Shown: piece after piece, positions 7,511 through 15,750 of the stretch
Layout of the letters: every line of letters begins with the position of its first letter
How positions within the stretch are numbered: the stretch's first letter is position 1
DNA from: Amycolatopsis thermalba
GTDB lineage: Bacteria > Actinomycetota > Actinomycetes > Mycobacteriales > Pseudonocardiaceae
Reading direction: 5' to 3'
Assembly: GCF_003385215.1 (NCBI RefSeq)
Contig: NZ_PQHW01000006.1
Location: forward strand, 62,001 to 126,000
Length of the DNA: 64,000 bases
Program-made: the position numbers and the translations under genes
Notes under the pieces: model-generated
Databases searched by the model: none
What the model was told of the DNA's origin: nothing
What the model saw: the letters and a program-made list of their open reading frames with translations, nothing else

Positions 7511-7590
7511 CCAGCGAGGCTAGGCGAGAACTACGCTGAGCGGTTCGGCCGACAAGGTGATTCAACGCGTCGATTCGACCGCGATCGGTT

Positions 7591-9072
7591 CTACTCTGCG
7601 TTGCCGGGCAGAGCGTTACGCAGACGTCCGAGTGAAACTTCCCGCCCGAGCAGCTCCATCGACTCGTACAGCGGCGGCGACACGGTGCGACCGGTGATGG
7701 CGACGCGAACCGGGGCGAAAGCCTTGCGCGGCTTGAGGCCCAGGCCCTCGACCAAGGCGTCCTTGAGCGCCTGCTCGATGGCCGCGGTCTCCCACGACGG
7801 CAGCGCCTCCAGCGCCTCGATCGACGCGCGCAGCACGGGTTCGGCGTCCGGCTTGAGGTTCTTGGCGGCCGCGTCCTCCTCGGGCGCGAACTCCGCCTCC
7901 GGCACGAACAGGAACCGCACCAGCGGCGCCGCGTCGCCCAGGACGGTCACCCGCTCCTGCACCAGCGGCGCGATGGTGCGCCACGTGGTGAGCTGCTCTT
8001 CGGACGGTTCGGCGGGCAGGACCCCGGCCGCCTGGAGGTAGGGCACCACGCGCTGCGCGAAGTCCTCGGCGTCCAGCGCGCGGACGTGCACGCCGTTGAT
8101 CGCCTCGGCCTTCTTGACGTCGAAACGGGCCGGGTTGGCGCTCACCTTGGAGATCTCGAACGCCCGCACCAGCTCGTCGACGGTGAAGGTGTCCCGGTCG
8201 TCGGCGATCGACCAGCCGAGCAGGGCCAGGTAGTTCAGCAGGCCCTCGCGGATGAAGCCGCGGTCGCGGTAGTTGAACAGGTTGGACTGCGGGTCGCGTT
8301 TGGACAGTTTGCGGTTGCCCTCGCCCATCACGTACGGCAGGTGGCCGAACTCGGGCGTGAACTCCGCCACGCCGATCCGCTCCAGCGCGCGGTACAGCGC
8401 GATCTGGCGAGGCGTGGACGGGAGCAGGTCCTCGCCGCGCAGGACGTGCGTGATCCGCATCAGCGCGTCGTCGACCGGGTTGGTCAGCGTGTAGAGCGGG
8501 TCGCCGTTGGCGCGCACCAGGACCGGGTCCGGGATGGAGCCGGCCGGGAAGCTGATCTCGCCGCGCACCAGGTCGTCCCAGGCCAGGTCCTCGTCCGGCA
8601 TGCGCAGGCGCAGCACCGGGACGCGGCCCTCGGCGCGGTAGGCCGCGCGCTGCTCCGGGGTGAGGTCGCGGTCGAAGTTATCGTAGCCGAGCTGCGGGTC
8701 CTGCCCCTTGGCCCGGCGGCGCTCGGCGACCTCCTCGTTGGTGGAGAACGCCTCGTACAGCTCGCCGGCTTCGAGCAGGCGGCGCGCGATGTCGGCGTAG
8801 ATGTCGCGGCGCTCGCTCTGCCGGTACGGGCCGTACTCGCCACCGGCGTCGGGACCCTCGTCCCAGTCCAGACCGAGCCAGCGCAGCGCCTCCAGCAGTT
8901 GCTGGTAGGACTCCTCGCTGTCCCGGGCGGCGTCGGTGTCCTCGATGCGGAACACCAGGCTGCCACCGTGGTGCCGGGCGAAGGCCCAGTTGAACAGCGC
9001 CGTGCGGATGAGCCCCACGTGCGGGGTTCCGGTGGGCGACGGGCAGAAGCGGGCGCGGACTGTCTCAGTCAT
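7591..9072 (-). CDS. gltX: glutamyl-tRNA synthetase
   Basis: A 493-residue class I synthetase that loads glutamate on tRNA-Glu and, in GatCAB organisms, on tRNA-Gln. The HIGH-type motif is PHVGL (residues 17-21, in [14 protein letters not shown]) and the KMSKS-type loop is KLSKR (255-259). An Asp-rich insert ([15 protein letters not shown]) and the C-terminal anticodon-binding helical domain are present. Length is normal. A TAGGCT hexamer lies 9 nt upstream of the ATG at 9072. Both tRNA substrates lie just downstream on the same strand. In M. tuberculosis the FAA-hydrolase gene lies immediately upstream; here a pseudogene and repeats separate them. Confidence 0.97.
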   Translation of the reverse strand: MTETVRARFCPSPTGTPHVGLIRTALFNWAFARHHGGSLVFRIEDTDAARDSEESYQQLLEALRWLGLDWDEGPDAGGEYGPYRQSERRDIYADIARRLLEAGELYEAFSTNEEVAERRRAKGQDPQLGYDNFDRDLTPEQRAAYRAEGRVPVLRLRMPDEDLAWDDLVRGEISFPAGSIPDPVLVRANGDPLYTLTNPVDDALMRITHVLRGEDLLPSTPRQIALYRALERIGVAEFTPEFGHLPYVMGEGNRKLSKRDPQSNLFNYRDRGFIREGLLNYLALLGWSIADDRDTFTVDELVRAFEISKVSANPARFDVKKAEAINGVHVRALDAEDFAQRVVPYLQAAGVLPAEPSEEQLTTWRTIAPLVQERVTVLGDAAPLVRFLFVPEAEFAPEEDAAAKNLKPDAEPVLRASIEALEALPSWETAAIEQALKDALVEGLGLKPRKAFAPVRVAITGRTVSPPLYESMELLGREVSLGRLRNALPGNAE

Positions 9073-9162
9073 AACCCGTTCAGCCTATCCCGCTTGACCA
9101 GGCGTTCGGAGAGCGCCATGCTGGTCTTATTCAACATGAGATGAATTAAGGGGATGGTGGCC

Positions 9163-10379
9163 ATGAGCGAGCGCACGACCTGCCTCGTCGCCGGGGGCGG
9201 ACCGGCTGGAATGGTGCTCGGGCTGCTGCTCGCGCGGGCCGGGGTCGAGGTGACGGTGCTGGAGAAGCACGCCGACTTCCTGCGGGACTTCCGGGGCGAC
9301 ACGGTGCACCCGTCGACGCTGACGCTGCTGGACGAGCTGGGGCTCGGCGAGCGGTTCGGCAAGCTGCCGCAGAGCAGGCTGGACACGGTGTCGGTGCCGG
9401 GGCCGCCCGCGCTGACGATCGCGGATTTCCGCAAGCTGAAGGTCGCGCACCCTATGTCGCGATGGTTCCGCAGTGGGACCTGCTGGACCTCCTGGCCGAG
9501 GCGGGCCGGGCCGAGCCCACGTTCCACCTGCGGATGAACACCGAGGTGACGTCGCTGATCTCGGAGGCGGGCCGGGTCGCCGGGGTGCGGTACCGGACGG
9601 CGGAGGGGACGACGGGTGAGATCCGGGCGGACCTGACGGTGGGGTGCGACGGGCGCTGGTCGGTGGTGCGGCGGGAGGCGGGGCTGCGGCCGCGGGAGTT
9701 CCCGGTGCCGATCGACACGTGGTGGTTCCGGCTGCCGCGGGACGGGGACGAGAAGGCGGAGCTGACGCCCGGGATGCGTGACGGGCACTTCGCGGTGGTC
9801 ATCCCGCGGGAGGGCTACTTCCAGATCGCGTACCTCGCGGCGAAGGGCCTCGACGGCCGGTTGCGCGCGGAGGGGGTGGAGGCGTTCCGCGACCGGATCC
9901 GCAAGGTGCTGCCGCAGCAGGCGGACCGGGTGGACGCGATCACGTCGATGGACGACGTGAAGCACTTGGACGTGCGGCTCAACCTGCTACCGCGCTGGCA
10001 CCGCGAGGGGGTGCTGTGCATCGGGGACGCGGCGCACGCGATGTCGCCGATCGGGGGCGTGGGGATCAACCTGGCGGTGCAGGACGCGGTCGCGACGGCC
10101 CGGTTGCTGGCGGGACCGTTGCGGCGGGGCCGGGTCAGCGGACGTGACTTGGAACGCATCCGGCGACGCCGCCTGCTGCCGACGCTGGTGGTGCAGGCGA
10201 TCCAGCGGACGATGCACCGGATGGTGATCCGCCCGGTGATCGAGGGACGGCGAAACGGGCCGCCGCGCGCCCTGGTGGCGGTGATGAACGCGATCCCGGT
10301 CGCGCGGCGGATTCCCGCTTACGTCATCGGGGTGGGCTTGCTGCCGGAACACGCACCGAAGTGGGCCCGGCGGGATTGA
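9163..10379 (+). pseudogene. FAD-dependent monooxygenase, frameshifted
   Basis: A PheA/TfdB-type FAD oxidoreductase of about 405 codons split by one frame change. The first part carries the FAD-binding motif (CLVAGGGPAGMVLGLLLARAG, VLEKH) and RGDTVHPSTL. The second carries the NAD(P)H/FAD motif (VGCDGRWSVVRREAGL) and the GD motif (CIGDAAHAMSPIGGVGINLAVQDA). Near 9448-9456 the sequence CACCCTATGTC leaves the frame. Adding one base gives the expected HPYVAMVPQWDLLDLLAEAG, so a single-base loss is likely. The ATG at 9163 has AAGGGG 9 nt upstream. It interrupts the usual gltX/FAA-hydrolase neighbourhood. A sequencing error is the alternative. Confidence 0.85.
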
Positions 10380-10388
10380 GGCAGGAGC

Positions 10389-10540
10389 GCGAACCCGGCG
10401 GCCGGCGACGCAAGCGGCCCGGCACCCGGCTGACCGCGCGGCAGCCCTGCGAACCTCAAGCCGGCAACGCAAGCGGCCCGGCACCCGGCTGACCGCGCGG
10501 CAGCCCAACAAACCGCCGGCCGGCAACGCAAGAAGACCGA
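10389..10540. repeat. 60-bp direct repeat, about 2.5 copies
   Basis: Units start near 10389 and 10449 with a partial third near 10508. Each contains GCCGGC(A/G)ACGCAAGCGGCC followed by CGGCACCCGGCTGACCGCGC. The array begins 10 bp after the monooxygenase stop, between convergent genes. The gene's end (GGCCCGGC..TGA) resembles the unit's GGCCCGGC..TGA segment, but the likeness is weak. Confidence 0.75.
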
Positions 10541-10550
10541 CCACGCCCCA

Positions 10551-10678
10551 GACCTCCCCCGCCCCCGATCCACAGCCGATCTTTGGTCGCCGATCAGGCG
10601 TGTCAAGGTACTCTTTCCCGCCTTGACACGCCTGCTCGGCGACCGAAACACAATCCGGAATCGGGGGCGGGGGAGGTC
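10551..10678. other. 128-nt near-palindrome, long hairpin
   Basis: Two 58-nt arms (10551-10608 and 10621-10678) are complementary apart from an internal stretch, with a 12-nt loop TACTCTTTCCCG. The arms pair perfectly at the base (GACCTCCCCCGCCCCCGAT, 19 bp) and at the tip (CAGGCGTGTCAAGG, 14 bp). It could act as a two-way terminator for the convergent genes, but it is much longer than a usual terminator. A mobile hairpin of REP or MITE type is the other possibility. Confidence 0.8.
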
Positions 10679-10776
10679 GGCACCCAAGGCGACCTTCCGG
10701 CGCCGTAGGCGCCCCCCGCGCGAAGCGCAGGGAAAGATCTCCGGGACGACCATCCGGCTCCACTTTTGGGCCTTGC

Positions 10777-11535
10777 TCAGGCGTTCTGCACCGGGTTGGT
10801 CAGCGTTCCGATGCCCTCGATCGTGATCGACACCGTCTGTCCGTCCGTGATCTGCCCGACCCCGGCCGGCGTGCCGGTGAGGATGACGTCCCCGGGCAGG
10901 AGGGTCATCACGCCCGACACGAACTCCACCAGCTCCGGGATCTTGTGGATCAGCAGCGAAGTCCGCGAGTCCTGCTTGAGCTCACCGTCGACCTCGGTGC
11001 GGATGGCCAGGTCGGACGCGTCCACGGCGGTCTCGATCCACGGGCCGAGCGGGCAGAACGTGTCGAAGCCCTTGGCACGGCCCCACTGGCCGTCCGACTT
11101 CTGCAGGTCCCGCGCGCTGACGTCGTTGGCGATCGTGTAGCCGAGGATCGCCGCCGGGGCCTGGGCGGCCTTCACGTTGCGGATCGGCTGTCCGATGACC
11201 ACGGCGAGCTCGCCCTCGAAGTCCACCCGCTGCGACGCGGCGGGCAGCTTGATGGCGGCGTTCGGCCCGATGACGCTGGTCGACGGCTTGAGGAACATCA
11301 TCGGCGACTCCGGCACCTCGTTGCCGAACTCGGCCGCGTGCTCGGCGTAGTTCCGGCCGATCGCGATCACCTTCGACGGGAGGATCGGCGCGAGCAGCCG
11401 CACGTCGGCGAGCGAGAACCGCTTGCCCGTGTAGTTCGGCTGTCCGAAGGGGTGGTCGGCGATTTCCAGGAGCTCGTCGCCGTCGACGGAAGCGAAGGCG
11501 ACCCCACCGGCATGAGCAACTCGAGCTAGACGCAC
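10777..11535 (-). CDS. fumarylacetoacetate hydrolase family protein
   Basis: A 252-residue FAA-fold enzyme, orthologous by position and sequence to M. tuberculosis Rv2993c. Members are metal-dependent hydrolases, isomerases or decarboxylases of 2-oxo acids. Metal ligands and core motifs are visible: AIGRNYAEHAAEFGN, VDFEGELAVVIG (Glu pair), YTIANDVSARDLQ, KGFDTFCPLGPW and GDVILTGTPAGVG. The substrate cannot be told from sequence. The start is the GTG at 11535. TAGGCT lies 6 nt upstream (11542-11547 on the minus strand), suggesting leaderless expression. Confidence 0.9.
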   Translation of the reverse strand: MRLARVAHAGGVAFASVDGDELLEIADHPFGQPNYTGKRFSLADVRLLAPILPSKVIAIGRNYAEHAAEFGNEVPESPMMFLKPSTSVIGPNAAIKLPAASQRVDFEGELAVVIGQPIRNVKAAQAPAAILGYTIANDVSARDLQKSDGQWGRAKGFDTFCPLGPWIETAVDASDLAIRTEVDGELKQDSRTSLLIHKIPELVEFVSGVMTLLPGDVILTGTPAGVGQITDGQTVSITIEGIGTLTNPVQNA

Positions 11536-11599
11536 GCACCCAGCCTAGTCAGCCGCCCCCACCCGGGCACGGCGGCCTGGGAACCGCCATGATCGAGGT

Positions 11600-12022
11600 G
11601 TGGCAGACCTCCTCGTCGCGGAAGAACCGGGCCCGGCCGCCGCCGAACTGCTCGCGTTGTACGACTCCGTGGGCTGGTCGGCCTACACCCGGGATCCCGA
11701 GCTGCTGCGCGCCGCGATCGCCGGCTCGTCCTATGTGGTCACCGCGCGCCGCGCCGGACGCCTGGTCGGCCTGGCCCGCGCCCTGTCCGACGACGCGACG
11801 ATCTGCTACCTGCAGGACGTGCTGGTGCACCCGGGAGAACACCGCCGCGGCATCGGTCGGCTCCTGGTGCGGGCCGTGCTCGACCGTTACGCGGCGGTCC
11901 GGCAGAAGGTGCTGCTCACCGACGACGAACCGGCCCAGCGCGCGTTCTACGAATCCCTCGGCTACACCGAGATCCGCGACTACGGCCCGGGCACCCTCCG
12001 CTCGTTCGTCCGGTTCGACTGA
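11600..12022 (+). CDS. GNAT-family N-acetyltransferase
   Basis: A 140-residue single-domain acetyl-CoA acetyltransferase. The CoA-binding core is CYLQDVLVHPGEHRRGIGRLLVRAVLD (motif A, R-R-G-I-G), and motif B includes AFYESLGYTEIRDYG. The N-terminal half has YDSVGWSAYTRDPELL, common in a subgroup of small GNATs whose substrates are unknown. The start is the GTG at 11600, set from where homology begins. It is divergent from the FAA-hydrolase gene and convergent with the methyltransferase remnant. Confidence 0.85.
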   Translation: MADLLVAEEPGPAAAELLALYDSVGWSAYTRDPELLRAAIAGSSYVVTARRAGRLVGLARALSDDATICYLQDVLVHPGEHRRGIGRLLVRAVLDRYAAVRQKVLLTDDEPAQRAFYESLGYTEIRDYGPGTLRSFVRFD

Positions 12023-12026
12023 CACC

Positions 12027-12672
12027 TCACTTCGACGCCCACACCACGCCACCCAGGTCGTGGTGGCCCGCGTGCAGGACGGCGAAACCCGGCTCGCGGA
12101 AGCCGGCAGCGCGCAACAGGTCCAGCCACTCCCACCGGCTGCGCAAGCCGCCGCGGTCCCACCAGCCGTCGGCGGCGGCGAAGAGCACGTCGAGCGCCCA
12201 CGGGATGCCCTCGGACGTCGTCGGGCTCGTGCCCTCGGCCAGGACCAGCCGGCCGCCGCCGGTGATCATGTCACCCAGCCGGCGCAGCGCCATCTCCTTG
12301 TCCGCGGCGCAGTGGACGGTGTTGGTGGCCACGACGGTGTCGCATGCGGCGCCACTCCTCGAACGGCACCCCCTCGGCGACCGCCGGCCAGGCCGCCACG
12401 AGGGCGTCGAGCGCGGCGGTGCGCCTGCCGGGAACCGCTTGCCATGACGGGGAACGCGCCGCGGTCAGCGCCAGCGCGCGGCGAACTCGCTGGACCACCC
12501 CGGTAGCCGCGCATCCGGCGCGCGGAGCCACACCTCCCCGTCCCGCGAAGAAGGTCACGGGGTCGAACTTCTCGGTCAGCACGAGTGGCTCGTCCGTGAG
12601 CCGCGTGGCGTTGTCCGGGAGGTCGTCGAGGATTGCCCGCCACGGCTCCACGGCACCACCGTGGCGGCTCAC
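12027..12672 (-). pseudogene. SAM-dependent methyltransferase remnant, frameshifted
   Basis: The C-terminal half reads as a class I methyltransferase (CDTVVATNTVHCAADKEMALRRLGDMITGGGRLVLAEGT, then WDRGGLRSRWEWLDLLRAAGFREPGF), similar to methyltransferase domains near polyketide synthases. The N-terminal half lies in another frame (ILDDLPDNATRLTDEPLVLTEKFDPVTFF, ending VPFEEWRR). The break is near 12345, within GTGGCGCCGCATGCGACACC on the coding strand. The glycine-rich SAM-binding motif I is not found in either frame, so the gene is probably dead rather than misread. It is convergent with the GNAT gene, 4 bp away. Confidence 0.65.
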
Positions 12673-12703
12673 GCACGACGAGCGCAGGGAGGCGAGTCCC
12701 GCC

Positions 12704-14311
12704 TCAGCAGCGGGAGCTCTTGTGCGCCAGCGCGTCGCACAACGCGAGCCAGCTGGCTTCCACGATGCTGCCGTGCACGCCGACCGTCGTCCACTCCTGG
12801 TCGCCGTCGCTGGACTTCAGCAGCACCCGGGTGACCGCGTCGGAGCCCGGGTGGCTGGGCAGGATCCGGACCTTGTAATCGGCCAGCTCGACGCTGTCCA
12901 ACCAGGACAGCGACGGGGACAGCGCTTTCCGCAGCGCCGCGTCCAGCGCGTGCACCGGGCCGTTGCCCTCGGCGGTGGCGATCACCCGCTCCCCCGCCAC
13001 GTGCACCTTCACCGTCGCCTCGGAGACCACTTCGCCGTCACCGCGGTGGTCCAGCACGACCCGGTACGACTCCAGCGTGAACGGCGGCTCGGCCGGGCCG
13101 TCGACCTCCTTGCGCAGCAGCAGTTCCAGCGAGGCGTCGGCGGCCTCGAACGACCAGCCCTCGGCCTCCAGCTCCTTCACCTTCGCCACCACGCTCGTGA
13201 CCGCGTCCGGCCGGCCGGCAAGGTCCACCCCGAGCTCACGTCCCTTGAGCTCGAGGCTGGCCCTGCCGGCCATCTCGGTGACCAGGACCCGCATGTCGTT
13301 GCCGACGGAAGACGGATCGATGTGGTTGTACAACAACGGATCCACCTTGATCGCGCTCGCGTGCAGCCCCGCCTTGTGGGCGAAGGCCGACGACCCGACG
13401 TAGGCCTGGTGGGTGTCGGGGGCGATGTTCGCGATTTCGGCAAGGGCATGGGAGACGCGGGTCAGCTCGGCCTCGGCCCCGGTCGGGAGCACGTCCATGC
13501 CGAGCTTGGTCACGAGGTTCCCCGTCACGGCGAACAGGTCGGCGTTGCCGGCCCGCTCCCCGTACCCGTTCGCGGTGCACTGCACGTGCGTCGCGCCGGC
13601 CTGGACCGCCGCGATGCTGTTGGCCACGGCGCAGGACGTGTCGTCCTGGCAGTGGATGCCGAGCCGGAAGCCGGTGCGCGCGGCGACTTCCCGCACGGTG
13701 TCGGCGATCCCGAGCGGCAGCTGACCGCCGTTGGTGTCGCACAGCACGACGACGTCCGCGCCCGCGGTGTACCCGGCCTGCAGCACCCGCAGGGAGGTGT
13801 CCGGGTCGAACGCGTAACCGTCGAAGAAGTGCTCGGCGTCGAGGAAGACGCGACGGCCTTCGCCGACCAGGAACGACACCGTATCGGCCACCATCGCGCA
13901 CGCCTCGTCGACGTCGACGCGCAGCGCGCGCTCGATGTGCCGCCGGTCGGACTTCGCGACCAGCGTCACCACCGGCGCCCGCGAGTCGAGCAGCGCGCGC
14001 ACCTGGGCGTCCTCGGACGCCTTCGCGCCGGCCTTGCGGGTCGATCCGAACGCGACGAGCGCGGCGTGCTTGAGGATCAGCTCGCCCTCGGCGGCGCGGG
14101 CGAAGAACTCGGTGTCCTTCGGCAGCGCGCCCGGCCAGCCGCCCTCGATGAAGCCCACACCCAGCTCGTCCAGCAGACGCGCGACCGCGAGCTTGTCCGC
14201 CACCGAGTAGGAGATGCCTTCACGCTGGGCACCGTCCCGCAACGTCGTGTCGTACAGGTGGAAGTCGTCACCGAGCGGCAGTCCGGCTGGCTCCGTGCGG
14301 GTCACGGTCAT
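12704..14311 (-). CDS. cimA: citramalate synthase
   Basis: A 535-residue enzyme of the 2-isopropylmalate synthase/homocitrate synthase superfamily. It condenses pyruvate with acetyl-CoA to (R)-citramalate, giving isoleucine without threonine. The TIM-barrel domain starts LYDTTLRDGAQREGISYS (metal and substrate binding) and includes FIEGGWPGALPKDTEFF, a citramalate-synthase hallmark, LGIHCQDDTSCAVANS and the second HxH site. The C-terminal regulatory domain spans roughly residues 400-535. The start is the ATG at 14311 with AGGAG upstream. A leader with an Ile-codon peptide and a terminator precedes it, and leuB, whose product also acts in this route, lies upstream on the same strand. Confidence 0.93.
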   Translation of the reverse strand: MTVTRTEPAGLPLGDDFHLYDTTLRDGAQREGISYSVADKLAVARLLDELGVGFIEGGWPGALPKDTEFFARAAEGELILKHAALVAFGSTRKAGAKASEDAQVRALLDSRAPVVTLVAKSDRRHIERALRVDVDEACAMVADTVSFLVGEGRRVFLDAEHFFDGYAFDPDTSLRVLQAGYTAGADVVVLCDTNGGQLPLGIADTVREVAARTGFRLGIHCQDDTSCAVANSIAAVQAGATHVQCTANGYGERAGNADLFAVTGNLVTKLGMDVLPTGAEAELTRVSHALAEIANIAPDTHQAYVGSSAFAHKAGLHASAIKVDPLLYNHIDPSSVGNDMRVLVTEMAGRASLELKGRELGVDLAGRPDAVTSVVAKVKELEAEGWSFEAADASLELLLRKEVDGPAEPPFTLESYRVVLDHRGDGEVVSEATVKVHVAGERVIATAEGNGPVHALDAALRKALSPSLSWLDSVELADYKVRILPSHPGSDAVTRVLLKSSDGDQEWTTVGVHGSIVEASWLALCDALAHKSSRC

Positions 14312-14343
14312 CTCCTATGCGTGGTGGGAGGCTTCACGGGCAA

Positions 14344-14372
14344 CAAAAAAACCTCCCGCGGATGCGAGAGGT
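14344..14372 (-). terminator. attenuator terminator of the cimA leader
   Basis: Between the leader peptide and cimA, a stem ACCTC-CGC/GCG-GAGGT with one mismatch (14351-14372) is followed on the minus strand by a run of seven T (14344-14350). A second hairpin, GTGTCCG/CGGACAC with a 3-nt loop (14384-14400), begins at the leader-peptide stop and could be the pause hairpin. The arrangement is that of classic translation-coupled attenuation. Confidence 0.7.
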
Positions 14373-14399
14373 CTGCGCGCCAGGTGTCCGATGCGGACA

Positions 14400-14429
14400 C
14401 TACCCGGCGCGCCTGCCGATAATGATCAC
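14400..14429 (-). CDS. cimA leader peptide (MIIIGRRAG)
   Basis: A 9-residue open frame, GTG ATC ATT ATC GGC AGG CGC GCC GGG TAG, has three successive isoleucine codons. It ends where the pause hairpin begins, 88 nt before cimA. Scarce Ile-tRNA would stall the ribosome on these codons and prevent the terminator at 14344-14372, matching cimA's role in isoleucine synthesis. No Shine-Dalgarno is visible, so the leader is probably translated from a leaderless transcript. The mechanism is inferred from layout. Confidence 0.65.
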   Translation of the reverse strand: MIIIGRRAG

Positions 14430-14487
14430 GGCGAAAGATGAAGCCATACCCGCATCATGCCACACCGGCGCGCGAAAGGGCAAAAAA

Positions 14488-14530
14488 CGCCGTGGCGGCC
14501 ACCCCCGGATCGGGAATGGCCGCCACGGCG
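14488..14530 (-). terminator. leuB terminator
   Basis: A perfect 14-bp stem (CGCCGTGGCGGCCA and complement) with a 15-nt loop, followed on the minus strand by six T (14482-14487). It lies 10 nt after the leuB stop and separates leuB from the cimA leader. Confidence 0.85.
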
Positions 14531-14540
14531 GAAAAACCGG

Positions 14541-15584
14541 TCAGGCGACCGGTCGCGCGTTCGACGAGACCAGGGCGGCCAGGCGGTCGCCGATCGCCTG
14601 GGTGGTGCCCGGGTTGGCCTGGTCGCGCGTGGCCAGGTCGAAGGCGACGGACGCCTCGATGCGGCGGGCCGCCTCGCGCTGCCCCAGGTGGTCCAGCAGC
14701 AGCGACACCGACAGCACGGCGGCGGTCGGGTCGGCGATGCCCTGCCCGGCGATGTCCGGCGCGCTGCCGTGCACCGGCTCGAACATGCTCGGGTTCCGGC
14801 GCGTGATGTCGAGGTTGCCGCTGGCCGCGAGGCCGATGCCGCCGGTGACCGCGGCCGCCAGGTCGGTGATGATGTCGCCGAACAGGTTGTCGGTGACGAT
14901 CACGTCGAAGCGGCCCGGGTCGGTGACCATGTGGATCGTGGCGGCGTCGACGTGCGAGTAGGAGACCGTGACCTCCGGGTGCTCCAGCGACACCTCCTCG
15001 ACGATCCGCGACCACAGCGACCCGGCGTGCAGCAGCACGTTGGTCTTGTGCACCAGCGTGAGGTGCTTGCGCGGCCGCTCCTCGGCCCGCTTGAACGCGT
15101 CGGCCACCACGCGGCGGATGCCGAACGCGGTGTTGACGCTCACCTCGGTGGCGATCTCGTGCTCGGTGTCCTTGCGCAGCAGGCCGCCGTTGCCCGCGTA
15201 CGGGCCCTCGGTGCCCTCCCGCACGACCACCATGTCGATCTCGGCGTTCGGGTCGCCCAGCGGGCCGCGCACACCCGGGTACAGCTTGGCCGGGCGCAGG
15301 TTCACGTGGTGGTCCAGCTCGAACCGCAGGCGCAGCAGCAGGCCGCGCTCCAGGATCCCGCTGGGCACGGTCGGGTCGCCGACCGCGCCCAGCAGGATCG
15401 CGTCGTGCTGCCGGAGCTCGCCCAGAACCGACTCGGGGAGCAGTTCGCCGGTGGCGTGCCAGCGGGCCGCGCCGAGGTCGTAGTTCGTGTACTCCACTGT
15501 CGGAGCGACCTCGCCGAGTACCTTCAGGGCCTCGGTGATCACTTCGGGTCCGATCCCATCACCTGGGATCACCGCCAGCCGCAT
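14541..15584 (-). CDS. leuB: 3-isopropylmalate dehydrogenase
   Basis: A 347-residue NAD- and metal-dependent beta-decarboxylating dehydrogenase that converts 3-isopropylmalate to 2-oxoisocaproate in leucine synthesis. It also acts on methylmalate in the citramalate route served by the adjacent cimA. The N-terminus is [23 protein letters not shown]. Other motifs are [63 protein letters not shown] and [15 protein letters not shown]. Length and motifs are normal for the actinobacterial form. The ATG at 15584 opens directly on the conserved N-terminus with GGAGGTG upstream. leuB and serA are neighbours as in M. tuberculosis, here separated by a protease gene. Confidence 0.97.
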   Translation of the reverse strand: MRLAVIPGDGIGPEVITEALKVLGEVAPTVEYTNYDLGAARWHATGELLPESVLGELRQHDAILLGAVGDPTVPSGILERGLLLRLRFELDHHVNLRPAKLYPGVRGPLGDPNAEIDMVVVREGTEGPYAGNGGLLRKDTEHEIATEVSVNTAFGIRRVVADAFKRAEERPRKHLTLVHKTNVLLHAGSLWSRIVEEVSLEHPEVTVSYSHVDAATIHMVTDPGRFDVIVTDNLFGDIITDLAAAVTGGIGLAASGNLDITRRNPSMFEPVHGSAPDIAGQGIADPTAAVLSVSLLLDHLGQREAARRIEASVAFDLATRDQANPGTTQAIGDRLAALVSSNARPVA

Positions 15585-15750
15585 CAGACACCTCCGTCGA
15601 TCAGGGCCACGGGGCTCGTTCGCACCCGTTTGCCCACATACTCCAGCGACGGCAGGTTACCGGCTGTCGCCAACGAGCCGAAGCGGCACCACCCTTATGA
15701 CGGAATCTCCCGACAAGTGAGACACCCGGACGGTGGATTCGCCCCGGTCG

